Shown one piece after another: positions 43,279 to 52,223 of a stretch of DNA of 64,000 nt; the first letter of the stretch is position 1; each line of letters begins with the position of its first letter. Under the pieces are notes generated by a model. That model saw only the letters and a program-made list of their open reading frames with translations. It did not search any database and was not told where the DNA came from. Source of the stretch: JAFMJV01 sp963814315 (GTDB lineage Bacteria > Chloroflexota > Limnocylindria > Limnocylindrales > CSP1-4); assembly GCA_963814315.1 (NCBI GenBank), contig CAWFCG010000003.1, positions 682,001 to 746,000 on the forward strand, read 5' to 3'. Made by a program: the position numbers and the translations under genes.

Positions 43279-43937
43279 TCGACATCCGCTGGGACTGGAT
43301 CGGGGACCACCTCGACGATGTCGCCGAGAAGACCTGGCAGCACCTCCAACTGTTGCTGATCCCCATGCTGGCGGGCTTCATCATCGCCTTCGCACTGGCG
43401 GTAGTGGCGCTGCGACGGCCCGGCACGGTCGGTCCGGTCACCGCCATCACGGGCCTGCTGTATACCATCCCCAGCCTGGCGGCATTCGCGGTGCTGATCC
43501 CGATCACCGGGCTGTCGCTGATGACCGCCATCATCCCGCTCGCGGCGTACACACTGCTGATCCTCTATGTGAACACGGTGGCTGGATTGCGATCGGTGCC
43601 TCCGGAGATCAACGAGGCGGCGGACGCCATGGGATACACAAGCACCTCGCGCCTGCTGCGCGTCCAAGTGCCCCTGGCCGTGCCACTCATCATGGCCGGC
43701 GTGCGCGTGGCAGCGGTGACCACCATCGGCCTGGTGACGGTGGCCGCCATCATCGGTGGCAACCGCTTCGGGGGACTTGGCCAATTCATCACCGAGGGAC
43801 TCCAGACTGACTTCGACACCAAGATCTACCTGGGTGCCGTGGGCTCAGTGGTCCTCGCCTTCGTCGTAGACGGCCTGCTGGTGGGTCTGCAGCGACTGCT
43901 GACGCCTTGGACCCGGGCTCGGACCGAGGAGCGCTAG
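43275..43937 (+). CDS. opuCB: Osmoprotectant ABC transporter permease (OpuCB-like)
   Basis: 220 residues. A multi-pass permease with about five helices. The typical loop EINEAADAMGYTSTSRLLRVQVPLAVPLIMAGVRVA is the EAA-like motif that docks with the ATPase. The start is a GTG that overlaps the opuCA stop. The next permease begins right at its stop. The pairing of two permeases with one substrate-binding protein is standard for OpuC-type transporters. Confidence 0.92.
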   Translation: MIDIRWDWIGDHLDDVAEKTWQHLQLLLIPMLAGFIIAFALAVVALRRPGTVGPVTAITGLLYTIPSLAAFAVLIPITGLSLMTAIIPLAAYTLLILYVNTVAGLRSVPPEINEAADAMGYTSTSRLLRVQVPLAVPLIMAGVRVAAVTTIGLVTVAAIIGGNRFGGLGQFITEGLQTDFDTKIYLGAVGSVVLAFVVDGLLVGLQRLLTPWTRARTEER

Positions 43938-44678
43938 GTGGAGCAGTTGCTGACCTTTCTGGCCGACGCGGCCAACTGGCAGAACGAGACGGGCATCCCC
44001 AATCGACTCTGGGAGCACGTATTCATGGCGTTGCTGGCCGTGCTTACCGCATCAGCCATCGCGCTGCCGCTGGGCTTCTACATCGGCCACACTGGACGAC
44101 TGCAGCTGCTGGGCATCAATATCGCCAACATCGGACGAGCCGTGCCCTCGTACGCGGTGATGGTGATGCTCCTGCCGGTCATGCTGGGGCTGGCGCCGGT
44201 GCTGGGCTACGACCCACGCCTGGGGTTGCGCTTCCTCCCCATCTTCCTGGCCATGGTGTTGCTTTCCATCCCGCCCATCCTGGTGGCCGCATATGCCGGC
44301 ATCCAGCAGGTCGATCGCGATCTCACCGAGTCGTCCCGCGGGATGGGTATGACCGAGCCCCAGATCCTGACCGGCGTCGAGCTGCCACTGGCCCTGCCGG
44401 TCCTCATCGGCGGCTTTCGTATCGCCCTGCTACAGGTCATCGCCACCGCCACCATCGGTGCCTTCCTCGCTGGCGGCGGGCTGGGTCGCTACATCATCGA
44501 TGGCATCGCGCGTCGCGACGAAGGCATGCTCTACGGGGGCGTGCTGCTCGTGGCCGTGCTAGCGCTGGGGACGGACCTGACACTGACTTGGGCACAGCGA
44601 CGCCTGACCCCGCGAGGTGTCCGGGTAGCCACCGTGGGAGCCACGGGAGCAACGGGAGCCGAAAACGCCGCGGGTTGA
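43938..44678 (+). CDS. opuCD: Osmoprotectant ABC transporter permease (OpuCD-like)
   Basis: 246 residues. About six membrane segments, with a permease docking loop (DLTESSRGMGMTEPQILTGVELPLALPVLIGG). The GTG start directly follows the opuCB stop. The C-terminus ends with a short, mostly Thr/Gly-Ala tail. With opuCB it forms the heterodimeric channel for compatible solutes such as betaine or choline. Confidence 0.91.
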   Translation: MEQLLTFLADAANWQNETGIPNRLWEHVFMALLAVLTASAIALPLGFYIGHTGRLQLLGINIANIGRAVPSYAVMVMLLPVMLGLAPVLGYDPRLGLRFLPIFLAMVLLSIPPILVAAYAGIQQVDRDLTESSRGMGMTEPQILTGVELPLALPVLIGGFRIALLQVIATATIGAFLAGGGLGRYIIDGIARRDEGMLYGGVLLVAVLALGTDLTLTWAQRRLTPRGVRVATVGATGATGAENAAG

Positions 44679-44800
44679 GAGGCACCTGCAACCGTCCATA
44701 CCCAGCGTTTGCCTGCCACATGTGCACCACGTGGGCTAGGGTTAGGTTGACCGCAGTCGCCGAAGGAGCGTCCGGTCAGCTAGCCACAAGGGAGGTACCC

Positions 44801-45760
44801 ATGCGGAACCACCGCAGACTCGCCCTCGGGGCGTCGATCCTGGCGTCGATGGCGATCGTCGGGACGGCGGGAGGGGGCGCCATCGTCTCGGCACAAGATC
44901 AGCCCACCGTGCGCATCGGCTCGGATGCGTTCTATGAGTCGCAACTGATGGCGGAGATCTACGGCCAGGCCCTTGAGGCCGCCGGCTTCGGCGTCGTTCG
45001 TCAGCTGGCGATCGGAACGCGCGAGGCACGCGTCGATGCCTTCGACGCGAACAAGGTCGACCTTGTCCCCGAGTATGTCGGGTCCGGCCTGGGCTTCTAC
45101 ACGGTGGGTTCGGAGAACCCCGATCTGGCCGCCTTGGCCGTGACCGGCGACGGTGAGACGAATCGCGCCAACCTGCAGATGGCACTCGCCATCGCCGGGG
45201 TGGACGCCACTGTTCTTGGCATCACGGCCGGCGAGGACACCAACGCGGTCGTGGTACGTCCGGAGACGGCGCAGGAGCTGGGTCTCGCGACCATCAGCGA
45301 CCTGGCCGCGGTCGCCGACCAACTGACCTTCGGCCTGCCTCCCGAGTGTGAGGTCAACCCACTTTGCCGCGGTGCGCTCGAGGACGGCTATGGCATCGCT
45401 TGGCCGCCAGCACAGCTGGAGCTGTTGCCGCCCTGTGGCGCCGAGATGGCCGGGGCGCTCGAGGGCCAGGCCATCGACGTGGCGTGGCTGTGTTCGACCC
45501 AGCCGGTCATCGCCCAGAACGGCTGGGTGGTGCTTGAGGACGACCTCGACACGCAGCCCGCCGATAATCTGGCGCCCGTCGTGCGCAACGACTTCCTCGC
45601 CCAGGTCGACGGCGGCGCCGAGACGCTGGGCGCCATCCTTGATCCGGTCTCCGCAGCCATGACGACGCCGATCCTGACCGACCTTGGCGTGCGTGTGGCC
45701 GTGGACCAGGAGTCCATCGAGGATGTCGCCGCCGAGTACCTCGGCACACTCGGCGGTTAG
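44801..45760 (+). CDS. opuCC: Osmoprotectant ABC transporter substrate-binding protein (OpuCC/OsmX-like)
   Basis: 319 residues. A signal peptide (RRLALGASILASMAIVGTAGGGAIVSA) is followed by VRIGSDAFYESQLMAEIYGQALEAAGF, the normal start of QAT-family binding proteins. VDLVPEYVGSGLGFY and NAVVVRPETAQELGLATISDLAA support the family. Mature start is likely after VSAQ, so it is secreted rather than lipid-linked. ATG 44801 has GGGAGG upstream, a good Shine-Dalgarno. The frame is open upstream but not coding. A 122-bp gap separates it from the permeases, so it may have its own promoter (TAGGGT region near 44745). Confidence 0.88.
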   Translation: MRNHRRLALGASILASMAIVGTAGGGAIVSAQDQPTVRIGSDAFYESQLMAEIYGQALEAAGFGVVRQLAIGTREARVDAFDANKVDLVPEYVGSGLGFYTVGSENPDLAALAVTGDGETNRANLQMALAIAGVDATVLGITAGEDTNAVVVRPETAQELGLATISDLAAVADQLTFGLPPECEVNPLCRGALEDGYGIAWPPAQLELLPPCGAEMAGALEGQAIDVAWLCSTQPVIAQNGWVVLEDDLDTQPADNLAPVVRNDFLAQVDGGAETLGAILDPVSAAMTTPILTDLGVRVAVDQESIEDVAAEYLGTLGG

Positions 45761-46025
45761 ACCCAACACAAGCAGGCGCGAATGGCCCTCGGGACTGAAC
45801 CTGGGGCCGTTCGCGTGCCCGTTACCGTTCTCGTGCCCGGACATCGCCGCCATGCAGGAGAACGTTCCCGAATGACGGGACAACGTGACCGTGACACTGC
45901 CATTCATGCACGCACGTCCCGCCTCCCGGGAAGGATCGCCATTCCATCCCGTAGAACGGGAAGGGCCTGCGGATCGCGGCGCTCGACCGGCCAGGCCGGT
46001 CGTGTCGTCTCGAAACGCGGGAAGC
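45761..46025. other. Intergenic stretch with inverted repeats, no gene seen
   Basis: The 265 bp between the convergent opuCC and iolE-like genes has no coding frame I can support. It holds a short hairpin (CCCGT with ACGGG, around 45950) and a longer inverted repeat at 45984-46002. These are candidates for bidirectional termination but lack T-runs. Confidence 0.5.
45984..46002. repeat. Perfect 19-bp inverted repeat
   Basis: CGACCGGCC and GGCCGGTCG flank a single A. It can form a stem of eight pairs with a three-base loop. With no T-run it could be a weak terminator or a binding site. Confidence 0.6.
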
Positions 46026-46973
46026 TCAGCTTTGGAAGCCTCGAGCGGCCAGCCACTCCCGGTTGCGCGTATGCAGCGCCAGGAGTGCCTCGGGGGTATC
46101 CGACGGCTTCAGGAAACGGTCCTGCTCGACCGTTACCCAACCCTCGTACCCGCCAGTCTTGAGCGCCTCCAGGAACGCGTCGAGGCCGGCCGTGCCGTGG
46201 CCCAGCTCGCAGAAGACGCCACGCTCCCAGGCTTCCATCAGTCCGCCACCCGATTCGCACACCTCGCTCAGCACACCGCGGTCACAGTCCTTGATGTGGA
46301 CCAGCCGGACGCAGTCACGGTATGCGTCTAGCAGCTCCAGCGGATCGGCGCCACCGAAGAGGGCGTGCCCGGTGTCCAGGCACATGCCCACCAGGTCCGT
46401 GTCGAGGGCATCGAAGACGCGGTGGATCTCGCCACCGCTCTCGCAGTAGCTGCCGGCGTGGAAATGCAGGACCGGATCGAAGCCGCGTTCGCGGCAAGTC
46501 TCCCCGGCACGGTGCAGGTTGTCGATGAGGACGCCGAACCGCGCATCGGGCAACGCGGCTTCCGGATGGCTGTCGATCTGGCCGGCCCAGCGCATGCGCT
46601 CGGGCTCCAGCGAGGCATCGGCCAGGACGGCCTTGGGCATGACCTCGTCGGGCCGACCCGCAGCCAGCAGGTCGAGGGCCCCCTCCATCCAGGCCAGGTC
46701 CTCCTCGATGTGTTCGGCCCGGCTGAAGCGCAGGGGCAGGAAGGCGCCGACCAGCGAGAGCCCTCGCGACGCCAGGCGTTGCTGCATCACCGTCGCCTCG
46801 CCGAAGAAACCAGGCGGTCCCAGCTCGGTCCCGGCGTAGCCGGCTGCGGCCATCTGGTCGAGCATCTCCTCGGGGCCTAGCTGCAGGGGGTCGCCTTCGG
46901 TCTTCTCGAAGACCCCCCAGGACACGGGAGCGGCCGCGACCTTGATGCGGCCGCCCTGATCGTTCAAGCTCAT
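46026..46973 (-). CDS. iolE: IolE-like TIM-barrel enzyme (inosose dehydratase/isomerase family)
   Basis: 315 residues of the xylose isomerase-like TIM-barrel family. The N-terminus is IKVAAAPVSWGVFE, followed by AAGYAGTELGPPGFFG and later LVHIKDCDRG and GWVTVEQDRFLKP. Metal ligands fit the family: Glu in GTELG, Asp in LDTGH and Glu in TVEQD. In inositol catabolism IolE dehydrates 2-keto-myo-inositol to the trihydroxy-dione that IolD opens. The opening differs from Bacillus IolE, so the exact substrate is inferred from its place directly behind iolD. ATG 46973 has GGGGAAG upstream. Confidence 0.85.
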   Translation of the reverse strand: MSLNDQGGRIKVAAAPVSWGVFEKTEGDPLQLGPEEMLDQMAAAGYAGTELGPPGFFGEATVMQQRLASRGLSLVGAFLPLRFSRAEHIEEDLAWMEGALDLLAAGRPDEVMPKAVLADASLEPERMRWAGQIDSHPEAALPDARFGVLIDNLHRAGETCRERGFDPVLHFHAGSYCESGGEIHRVFDALDTDLVGMCLDTGHALFGGADPLELLDAYRDCVRLVHIKDCDRGVLSEVCESGGGLMEAWERGVFCELGHGTAGLDAFLEALKTGGYEGWVTVEQDRFLKPSDTPEALLALHTRNREWLAARGFQS

Positions 46974-46987
46974 CTGCTTCCCCTCAT

Positions 46988-48859
46988 CTAGACGAACGAG
47001 CGTTCCTTGGCCAGGTTCTTCTGGTATGCCTCGCGCGCGGCGCGCACCCGTGCCGAGCTGGAGACCTCCGCCACCGGCACGTCCCACCAGCTGTCGTAGT
47101 CGGGCACCGCCGGTTCCGGGTTGACCTCGACCACGATTGCCACAGGTCCACCCCTCATGCCCCTGGCTCGGGCCAGGGCGCTCCTGAGCTCGGCAGGCGT
47201 GTTGGCCACGAGCACCTGGGCGCCGAGGCTGGCGGCGTTGGCGGCGAGATCGATGGGCAGCACTTCACCAGTGAAGGTGCCGCTGGCTTGGTCACGCACG
47301 CGGAAATCGTTGAAGGCATTGTCCCCGCCACATTCACCCGAGAGGTTGCGGATGCAGCGGAAGCCGTGGTTGTCGAGGATGACCACGGTCATGGAGATGC
47401 CTTCCTGGTAGGCGGTGGCGATCTCGTTAGCCAGCATCAGGTACGAACCGTCGCCGACCATCACGTAGACGTCGCGGTCGGGTTCGGCCATGGCCACACC
47501 CAAGCCACCGGCCACCTCGTAGCCCATGGTCGAGTAGCCATACTCCATGTGGTAGCTGTGCGGCCCTGTCGCACGCCAGGTCTTGTGCAAGTCACCCGGC
47601 AGTCCCCCGGCGGCCGCGACCACGACGCCATCCTCGCCGGCCGCCTCGTTGACGAGCCGGATGACCTCGGGCTGCGAGACATCGCTGGCCGAAGCGAGGT
47701 GCAGGACCCGATCGACCTCCTCGTTCCAATCGGTGCGCAAGCGTTCGATACGCTCGAGCCGATCCGCGTCGGGACCGGCATAGGCACGAGCGTCGAGGGC
47801 GGCAGACAACTCCTCGAGCGTGACCCGAGCATCGCCGGCCAGCGGGATGGCGGCCGCCTTGGCGGCGTCCATCTCAGCCGCATTGATGGCGACGAAGCTG
47901 ACGTTGGGATCCTGCCACGAGCTCCAGCTCATGGTCGGGAAGTCGGAGAGCCGGGTGCCGACAGCGATGACGAGATCGGCATCGCGGGCGATGGCATTGC
48001 CGGCACGACCACCCGCCGAGCCCAGGGCGCCAAGGTTGAATGCGTGGTCCCAGCGGAGCGCGCCCTTGCCTGCCTGCGTCTCTACCACGGGGATGCCGAA
48101 GCGGGTAGCGAAGGCAGCGAGTGCCTCCTCCGCGCCACTGTAGATGGTCCCGCCACCGGTCACGATCATCGGTCGCGCGGCAGTGGCGATGCGCTCGGCG
48201 GCCCTGGCCAACAAGCTGGCATCAGGGCGTGGGCGTGCGATCGTCCAGGTACGGGATGCCAACAGGTCAGCCGGCCAGTCCCAGGCTTCGGCCTGCACAT
48301 CCTGTGGCAGCGCCAGCGTCACCGCGCCCGTCTCCGATAGCGAGGTCAGCACACGCATGGCGGCTGGCAGGGCATCGATGAGCATCTCGGGCCGCTCGAT
48401 GCGGTCGAAGTAACGCGACACCGGCCGGAAGGCATCGTTGACCGAGAGATCGCCGGCCTCAGGCCGTTCCAGCTGCTGCAGCACTGGCCGCACACGCCGC
48501 GTGGCGAAGCGGTCGCCCGGCAGCAGCAGCACCGGCAGGCGGTTGACCGTGGCATTGGCGGCACCGGTGACCATGTTGGTGGCGCCAGGACCGATCGAGG
48601 ACATACAAGCGAAGGTGCGCAGGCGCCGGCTTTGCTTGGCGAAGGCAGCGGCGGTGTGGACCATGGCCTGCTCGTTGCGGGTCTGGTAGTAGCGAACGCT
48701 GTCCTGGGCCGCTTCGAGTGCCTCACCCATGCCGGCCACGACGCCGTGGCCAAAGATGCCGAAGACGCCTTCGAAGAAACGATGGCGCTCGCCATCTCGT
48801 TCGACATACTGGTTCGCCAGCCAGGCCACGATGGCCTGGGCCACGGTCGTTCGCGGCAT
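46988..48859 (-). CDS. iolD: 3D-(3,5/4)-trihydroxycyclohexane-1,2-dione hydrolase IolD (ThDP-dependent)
   Basis: A 623-residue ThDP enzyme that opens the ring of the inosose-derived dione to 5-deoxyglucuronate. Sequence features include FGIFGHGVVAGMGEAL, SSIGPGATNMVTGAA, the ThDP-binding GDGSYLMLANEIATAYQEG...LDNHGF and the family-typical C-terminal SWWDVPVAEVS. It is about 20 bp downstream of the transaldolase gene and 14 bp upstream of the iolE-like gene, so all are in one operon. ATG 48859 is the start. Confidence 0.95.
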   Translation of the reverse strand: MPRTTVAQAIVAWLANQYVERDGERHRFFEGVFGIFGHGVVAGMGEALEAAQDSVRYYQTRNEQAMVHTAAAFAKQSRRLRTFACMSSIGPGATNMVTGAANATVNRLPVLLLPGDRFATRRVRPVLQQLERPEAGDLSVNDAFRPVSRYFDRIERPEMLIDALPAAMRVLTSLSETGAVTLALPQDVQAEAWDWPADLLASRTWTIARPRPDASLLARAAERIATAARPMIVTGGGTIYSGAEEALAAFATRFGIPVVETQAGKGALRWDHAFNLGALGSAGGRAGNAIARDADLVIAVGTRLSDFPTMSWSSWQDPNVSFVAINAAEMDAAKAAAIPLAGDARVTLEELSAALDARAYAGPDADRLERIERLRTDWNEEVDRVLHLASASDVSQPEVIRLVNEAAGEDGVVVAAAGGLPGDLHKTWRATGPHSYHMEYGYSTMGYEVAGGLGVAMAEPDRDVYVMVGDGSYLMLANEIATAYQEGISMTVVILDNHGFRCIRNLSGECGGDNAFNDFRVRDQASGTFTGEVLPIDLAANAASLGAQVLVANTPAELRSALARARGMRGGPVAIVVEVNPEPAVPDYDSWWDVPVAEVSSSARVRAAREAYQKNLAKERSFV

Positions 48860-48887
48860 ACCGCCTCCTCCCCTGTTCTCGTCCGGG

Positions 48888-49973
48888 CTAGGACTTCTTG
48901 TCCGGGTTCGGGATCATCAGCTCATCGATCATGGCCACCAGCTCCCAGTAGGAGGCCACGAAGGCACGCAGCGTGCGTGCGGTGGCGCCATAGTCGGCGA
49001 ACTCGTCGATGCTCAGGCCGTCGGGCTCATGGGCCTTCACGAACTCGGGACAACGCTCCATCATCTCGGCGACATATGCCTCCGGCACGGGGTCGTTCCA
49101 GCGGTCCTTGACCTCCACCGCAGAGGCGTTGAAGAGCTTCTGCCAGCCGAATGGGATGGTCATGGAGACATCGCCACCGATGAGCTCCGACCAGTGCAGG
49201 TGGTGCCGATACGCGGCCGCCAGCAGGCGCGTTCGATAACCGCGCTCGCGATAGATCTGGGCGGCGCGCTTGAAGACGGCGATCCCGGCCCAGTCAGGCG
49301 CCGCGGGATCGACCGTGATGCCGTCGCGTTCGTTGGCTTTCTTCACCCAGTCATCGGTGCGACCGATCATGATCGTGCATGTCGGGGCCATCCACGAGAC
49401 ATCCTCGCCGGCGGCCTCGCGCTTGGCCAGCGCACGCTCCATGGCCTCGCCCACGGCCAGCGCCTGCGCGACCGTGAATGACACCGTGGCGTTGACGCTG
49501 ATGCCCTCCTCGGTGACCCGCTCCATGGCCTCGATGCCGGCCGCGACCGCCGGGAACTTGATCTGCACATTGGGCGCGAGCGTGTCGAAATGCCGAGCTT
49601 GCTCGACCATCCGATCGACCGAGCGATTGAAGGTGGGGTTGATCTGGATCGAGAGCCGACCCTTCTGGCCGTGTTCGGCCCGATAGATGGGCTCCAGCAT
49701 CTTCCAGCCACGGATGGCCATCTCCTCGATGACCTGCCAGGTGACCTCCTGGTCCGTCCAGTTCGGGTTCTCCGCCACGATCTCGCGCACGCGCGGCGCC
49801 CACGTGTCGTACTCCTGCTTCATCACGGCGCCCACGATGGTGGGATTGCTGGTCGCTCCGACGGCGCCGTTCTCGATGGCATAGGACAGCTCGGACTCGT
49901 TGCAGCTGTCATTCCAGTAATCGGTCGGGTACTCGCTCGCGGTGCGCTGCAGCGGAGTGGGGGTGGCGGCCAT
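48888..49973 (-). CDS. Transaldolase-family protein in the inositol operon
   Basis: 361 residues. The transaldolase barrel is recognised by DYWNDSCNESELSYAIENGAVGATSNPTIV, SIQINPTFNRSVDRM, NVQIKFPAVAAG (the Schiff-base Lys is in IKFP) and GISVNATVSFTVAQALA. Members cleave a ketose between C3 and C4 and pass the dihydroxyacetone unit to an acceptor. 5-keto-2-deoxygluconate from IolB has the right ketose end. This could make malonate semialdehyde plus fructose 6-phosphate without IolC or IolJ. That idea is inference. The gene sits between iolB and iolD on the same strand. Confidence 0.85.
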   Translation of the reverse strand: MAATPTPLQRTASEYPTDYWNDSCNESELSYAIENGAVGATSNPTIVGAVMKQEYDTWAPRVREIVAENPNWTDQEVTWQVIEEMAIRGWKMLEPIYRAEHGQKGRLSIQINPTFNRSVDRMVEQARHFDTLAPNVQIKFPAVAAGIEAMERVTEEGISVNATVSFTVAQALAVGEAMERALAKREAAGEDVSWMAPTCTIMIGRTDDWVKKANERDGITVDPAAPDWAGIAVFKRAAQIYRERGYRTRLLAAAYRHHLHWSELIGGDVSMTIPFGWQKLFNASAVEVKDRWNDPVPEAYVAEMMERCPEFVKAHEPDGLSIDEFADYGATARTLRAFVASYWELVAMIDELMIPNPDKKS

Positions 49974-49993
49974 CGGTTGCTCCTCGTGTCGTG

Positions 49994-50845
49994 CTACGTG
50001 GGCAGGTTCGGAGCCCAGTCCATCAGCCAGGCGTGATCCGGGTCAAGGGTGAAATGCCATGCCCGATGGGGGCCGGCCATCACGTTCAGATAGTAGGCAT
50101 CGTATCCCGCGGGTGCGCCGAAGGGATGGTATCCACGCGGGATGAGGAGCACATCTCCATCGCCTGGGGCGAACGACGCATCCAGCGTCCGGTCGTCGCT
50201 GTAGACGCGCGCGAAGCCCCAGCCTTCGGGCCGCTTGAAGCGGTAGTAGTAAAGCTCCTCCAGGTATGCCTCGTTGGGTGGGTCTTCGGTATCGTGCTTG
50301 TGGGGCGGGTAGCTGGACCAGTTGCCGCCGGGCGTGAACACCTCGAACAGGATGAGCCTGCCGGCCTGCGTCGTGGGGGGCAGCAAGTGATGGATGCGAC
50401 GCTCGGTGATACCGGCGCCACGCGTTTCGACGTACAACTCGGCGGGCTCGAACAGGCGTGTCACCCTGGTGTCCGCAATGGGCGCATCGGCCACGATGAT
50501 GGTGGTGCCATCACGCTCGGCCGTCAGTTCGAAGCCGGTGCCGGACTCGAGCAGCAGCACCGGGGCTGCCGGCCCATCGAACACGCCGTCCCGGCTCCCC
50601 ACTGAGGAGAAATGCTGACCGCCGGCATCGATGCTGGCACTGCCCTCGAGGACGATGACCGCGAGCTCGCGGTCGCCAGCCGCCCGCATGAAGCCACCGC
50701 CTCGAGCCAGCCGATGTTCGGCGAACCCCACGTAATTCCAACCTGCGTCATCAGGACTGATGACGTGTACCTGGCCCGTCTGCGGGTCTGGCGGCCCAGC
50801 CCGGCGCAGCAGTCCCTTCGAAATCCCGGCCGATACCCGCATCAC
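49994..50845 (-). CDS. iolB: 5-deoxy-glucuronate isomerase IolB
   Basis: 283 residues, a double-cupin enzyme that isomerises 5-deoxyglucuronate to 5-keto-2-deoxygluconate. The signature HKHDTEDPPNEAYLEELYYYRFKRPEG is a diagnostic match to IolB, with PRGYHPFGAPAGYDAYYLNVMAG in the second cupin. The ATG at 50845 is followed by another at 50842. The operator-promoter region lies about 75-130 bp upstream, shared with the LacI-type regulator. First gene of the minus arm. Confidence 0.94.
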   Translation of the reverse strand: MMRVSAGISKGLLRRAGPPDPQTGQVHVISPDDAGWNYVGFAEHRLARGGGFMRAAGDRELAVIVLEGSASIDAGGQHFSSVGSRDGVFDGPAAPVLLLESGTGFELTAERDGTTIIVADAPIADTRVTRLFEPAELYVETRGAGITERRIHHLLPPTTQAGRLILFEVFTPGGNWSSYPPHKHDTEDPPNEAYLEELYYYRFKRPEGWGFARVYSDDRTLDASFAPGDGDVLLIPRGYHPFGAPAGYDAYYLNVMAGPHRAWHFTLDPDHAWLMDWAPNLPT

Positions 50846-50920
50846 CTACTCCATTTACGTCGCGCATGGCGTCACCCGAGCACACCAATGGCACTGGCGA
50901 ACGGGCGCCGCCCAGCGTGG

Positions 50921-50950
50921 TTGACATGCACGCTGTAGCGGCTCAATGAT
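50921..50950 (+). promoter_or_regulatory. Promoter of the lacI-type gene (-35 TTGACA, -10 AATGAT)
   Basis: A consensus -35 TTGACA at 50921-50926 is 18 bases from AATGAT at 50945-50950. The operator palindrome starts 12 bases later, over the likely start point, so binding would repress this promoter. On the minus strand TATCAT (50946-50951) is a -10 candidate for iolB. Confidence 0.45.
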
Positions 50951-50961
50951 ACGACTCTGGC

Positions 50962-50973
50962 GTAAACGTTTAC
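50962..50973. promoter_or_regulatory. LacI-type operator, perfect 12-bp palindrome
   Basis: GTAAACGTTTAC is a perfect palindrome with a central CG, the usual form of LacI/GalR-family operators. It lies between divergent iolB and the regulator gene, and no second copy is seen in the window. Confidence 0.75.
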
Positions 50974-51018
50974 AGGGCAACGACCCGGCCGATGCCACCA
51001 CGAGGACCGCATCTGACG

Positions 51019-52083
51019 ATGCCGACCAGCGGCAAGCAGGCCACCATCCGTGACGTCGCCGCTCGCGCCGGGGTGTCGACGGCGACCGTCAGCCGCTCCT
51101 TGCGCCACAGCGCCAACGTGCAGCCGGGGACCCGCGAGCGGGTCGAGGAAGCGGCGCGAGCACTGCGTTATCGGCCCTCGGGCGTGGCGCGTTCGCTCAA
51201 GCTCCGTCGCACCCGCACCATCGGCCTGATCGTCACCGACATCGAGAACCCCTACTTCCCCCAGGTCGTGAGTGCCGTCGAGGACGCCGCTCGTGAGCGC
51301 GGCTACTCCGTCCTGCTGGCCGATGGCAGGCGCGACGCGGAGCGAGAGATCCAGTCGCTCGACTTGCTCGGAGAACGGGAGGTCGATGGGCTCATCATCG
51401 CCAGTTCCGAGCTGACCGTCCGGCACAGTGACCGGATTCGGGAAGTGCCCTGCCCCGTCGTCATCATCAACAGCCCCTCGACCGTCGCGGCGGTGCCGGC
51501 AGTCCTCTCCGACAACGCCGCCGGTGGCCGTCTCGTCATCGACCACCTGGTAGCGCTGGGACATCGACGCATGGCCTACCTCGCGTCGGGGAGACCGGAA
51601 GATGGCGCCGCCCGCGACCGACTGGCGGGGGCGATAGCCCGACTGGCCGACCTGGGTCTGCCGGCCGAGACACTGCGCCTCGTCCGCAGTGGCGATGGCG
51701 TCCATGGCGGGGAACGCGCAGCCACCGAAGCACTTCGCGATGACGCGGCTACCACGGCGCTGCTGTGCTTCAACGACCTCATCGCGCTGGGTGCCATCCG
51801 AGGTCTGCGCGCCATGGGTCTGGACGTGCCGGGAGACGTCAGCGTCGTGGGTTTCGATGACATCGAGATCGCACCCTACTTCGACCCCGCCCTGACCACC
51901 ATCCGGCAGGCGACGGGGGCCATGGCGCGCTGGGCGGTGACCAGTCTCTTCCGGCGCATCGATGAGGGCCGCGAGGCGGACGCGGGTGCGATCGACGGCG
52001 TCCCGGGAACTACACACCGGCTTCCGGTCGAGCTGGTCATCCGCGCCTCGACCGGGCCGCGCCCGAGCCGCGCTCGCTCGTAG
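51019..52083 (+). CDS. LacI-family transcriptional regulator of the inositol locus
   Basis: About 354 residues. An HTH (ATIRDVAARAGVSTATVSRSLRHSANV) and hinge helix (ALRYRPSGVARSLK) lead to a periplasmic-binding-protein-like sensor domain (TIGLIVTDIENPYFPQVVSAVED, VLSDNAAGGRLVIDHLVALGHRRM, VSVVGFDDIEIAPYF). It is expected to bind the operator just upstream and release it with an inositol-derived inducer. ATG 51019 (MPTSGKQATIRDV) gives the usual spacing to the HTH; ATG 50992 would add nine residues. It controls both arms and probably itself. Confidence 0.9.
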   Translation: MPTSGKQATIRDVAARAGVSTATVSRSLRHSANVQPGTRERVEEAARALRYRPSGVARSLKLRRTRTIGLIVTDIENPYFPQVVSAVEDAARERGYSVLLADGRRDAEREIQSLDLLGEREVDGLIIASSELTVRHSDRIREVPCPVVIINSPSTVAAVPAVLSDNAAGGRLVIDHLVALGHRRMAYLASGRPEDGAARDRLAGAIARLADLGLPAETLRLVRSGDGVHGGERAATEALRDDAATTALLCFNDLIALGAIRGLRAMGLDVPGDVSVVGFDDIEIAPYFDPALTTIRQATGAMARWAVTSLFRRIDEGREADAGAIDGVPGTTHRLPVELVIRASTGPRPSRARS

Positions 52084-52223
52084 GACCAGGGCGCCATCGG
52101 CGATCGTTTTCGGGATGCACGGGACCGTTGCCAGCACGTATGCTCTTGTCCCTGGCGCGCGGCGGAGGCAAGCGAGTCCGCGGTGTGTCCTGTAGCGAAA
52201 GTGACACTCTGGAGGTGCAAAGC

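Noticed and set aside
44707..44735. CACATGTG/CACGTG-like motifs before the binding-protein gene
   Set aside because: Short palindromes only; spacing to any promoter is not convincing.
43907..44800. Open frame ahead of the osmoprotectant binding protein
   Set aside because: It overlaps the permease gene in another frame; the signal peptide and Shine-Dalgarno fix the start at 44801.
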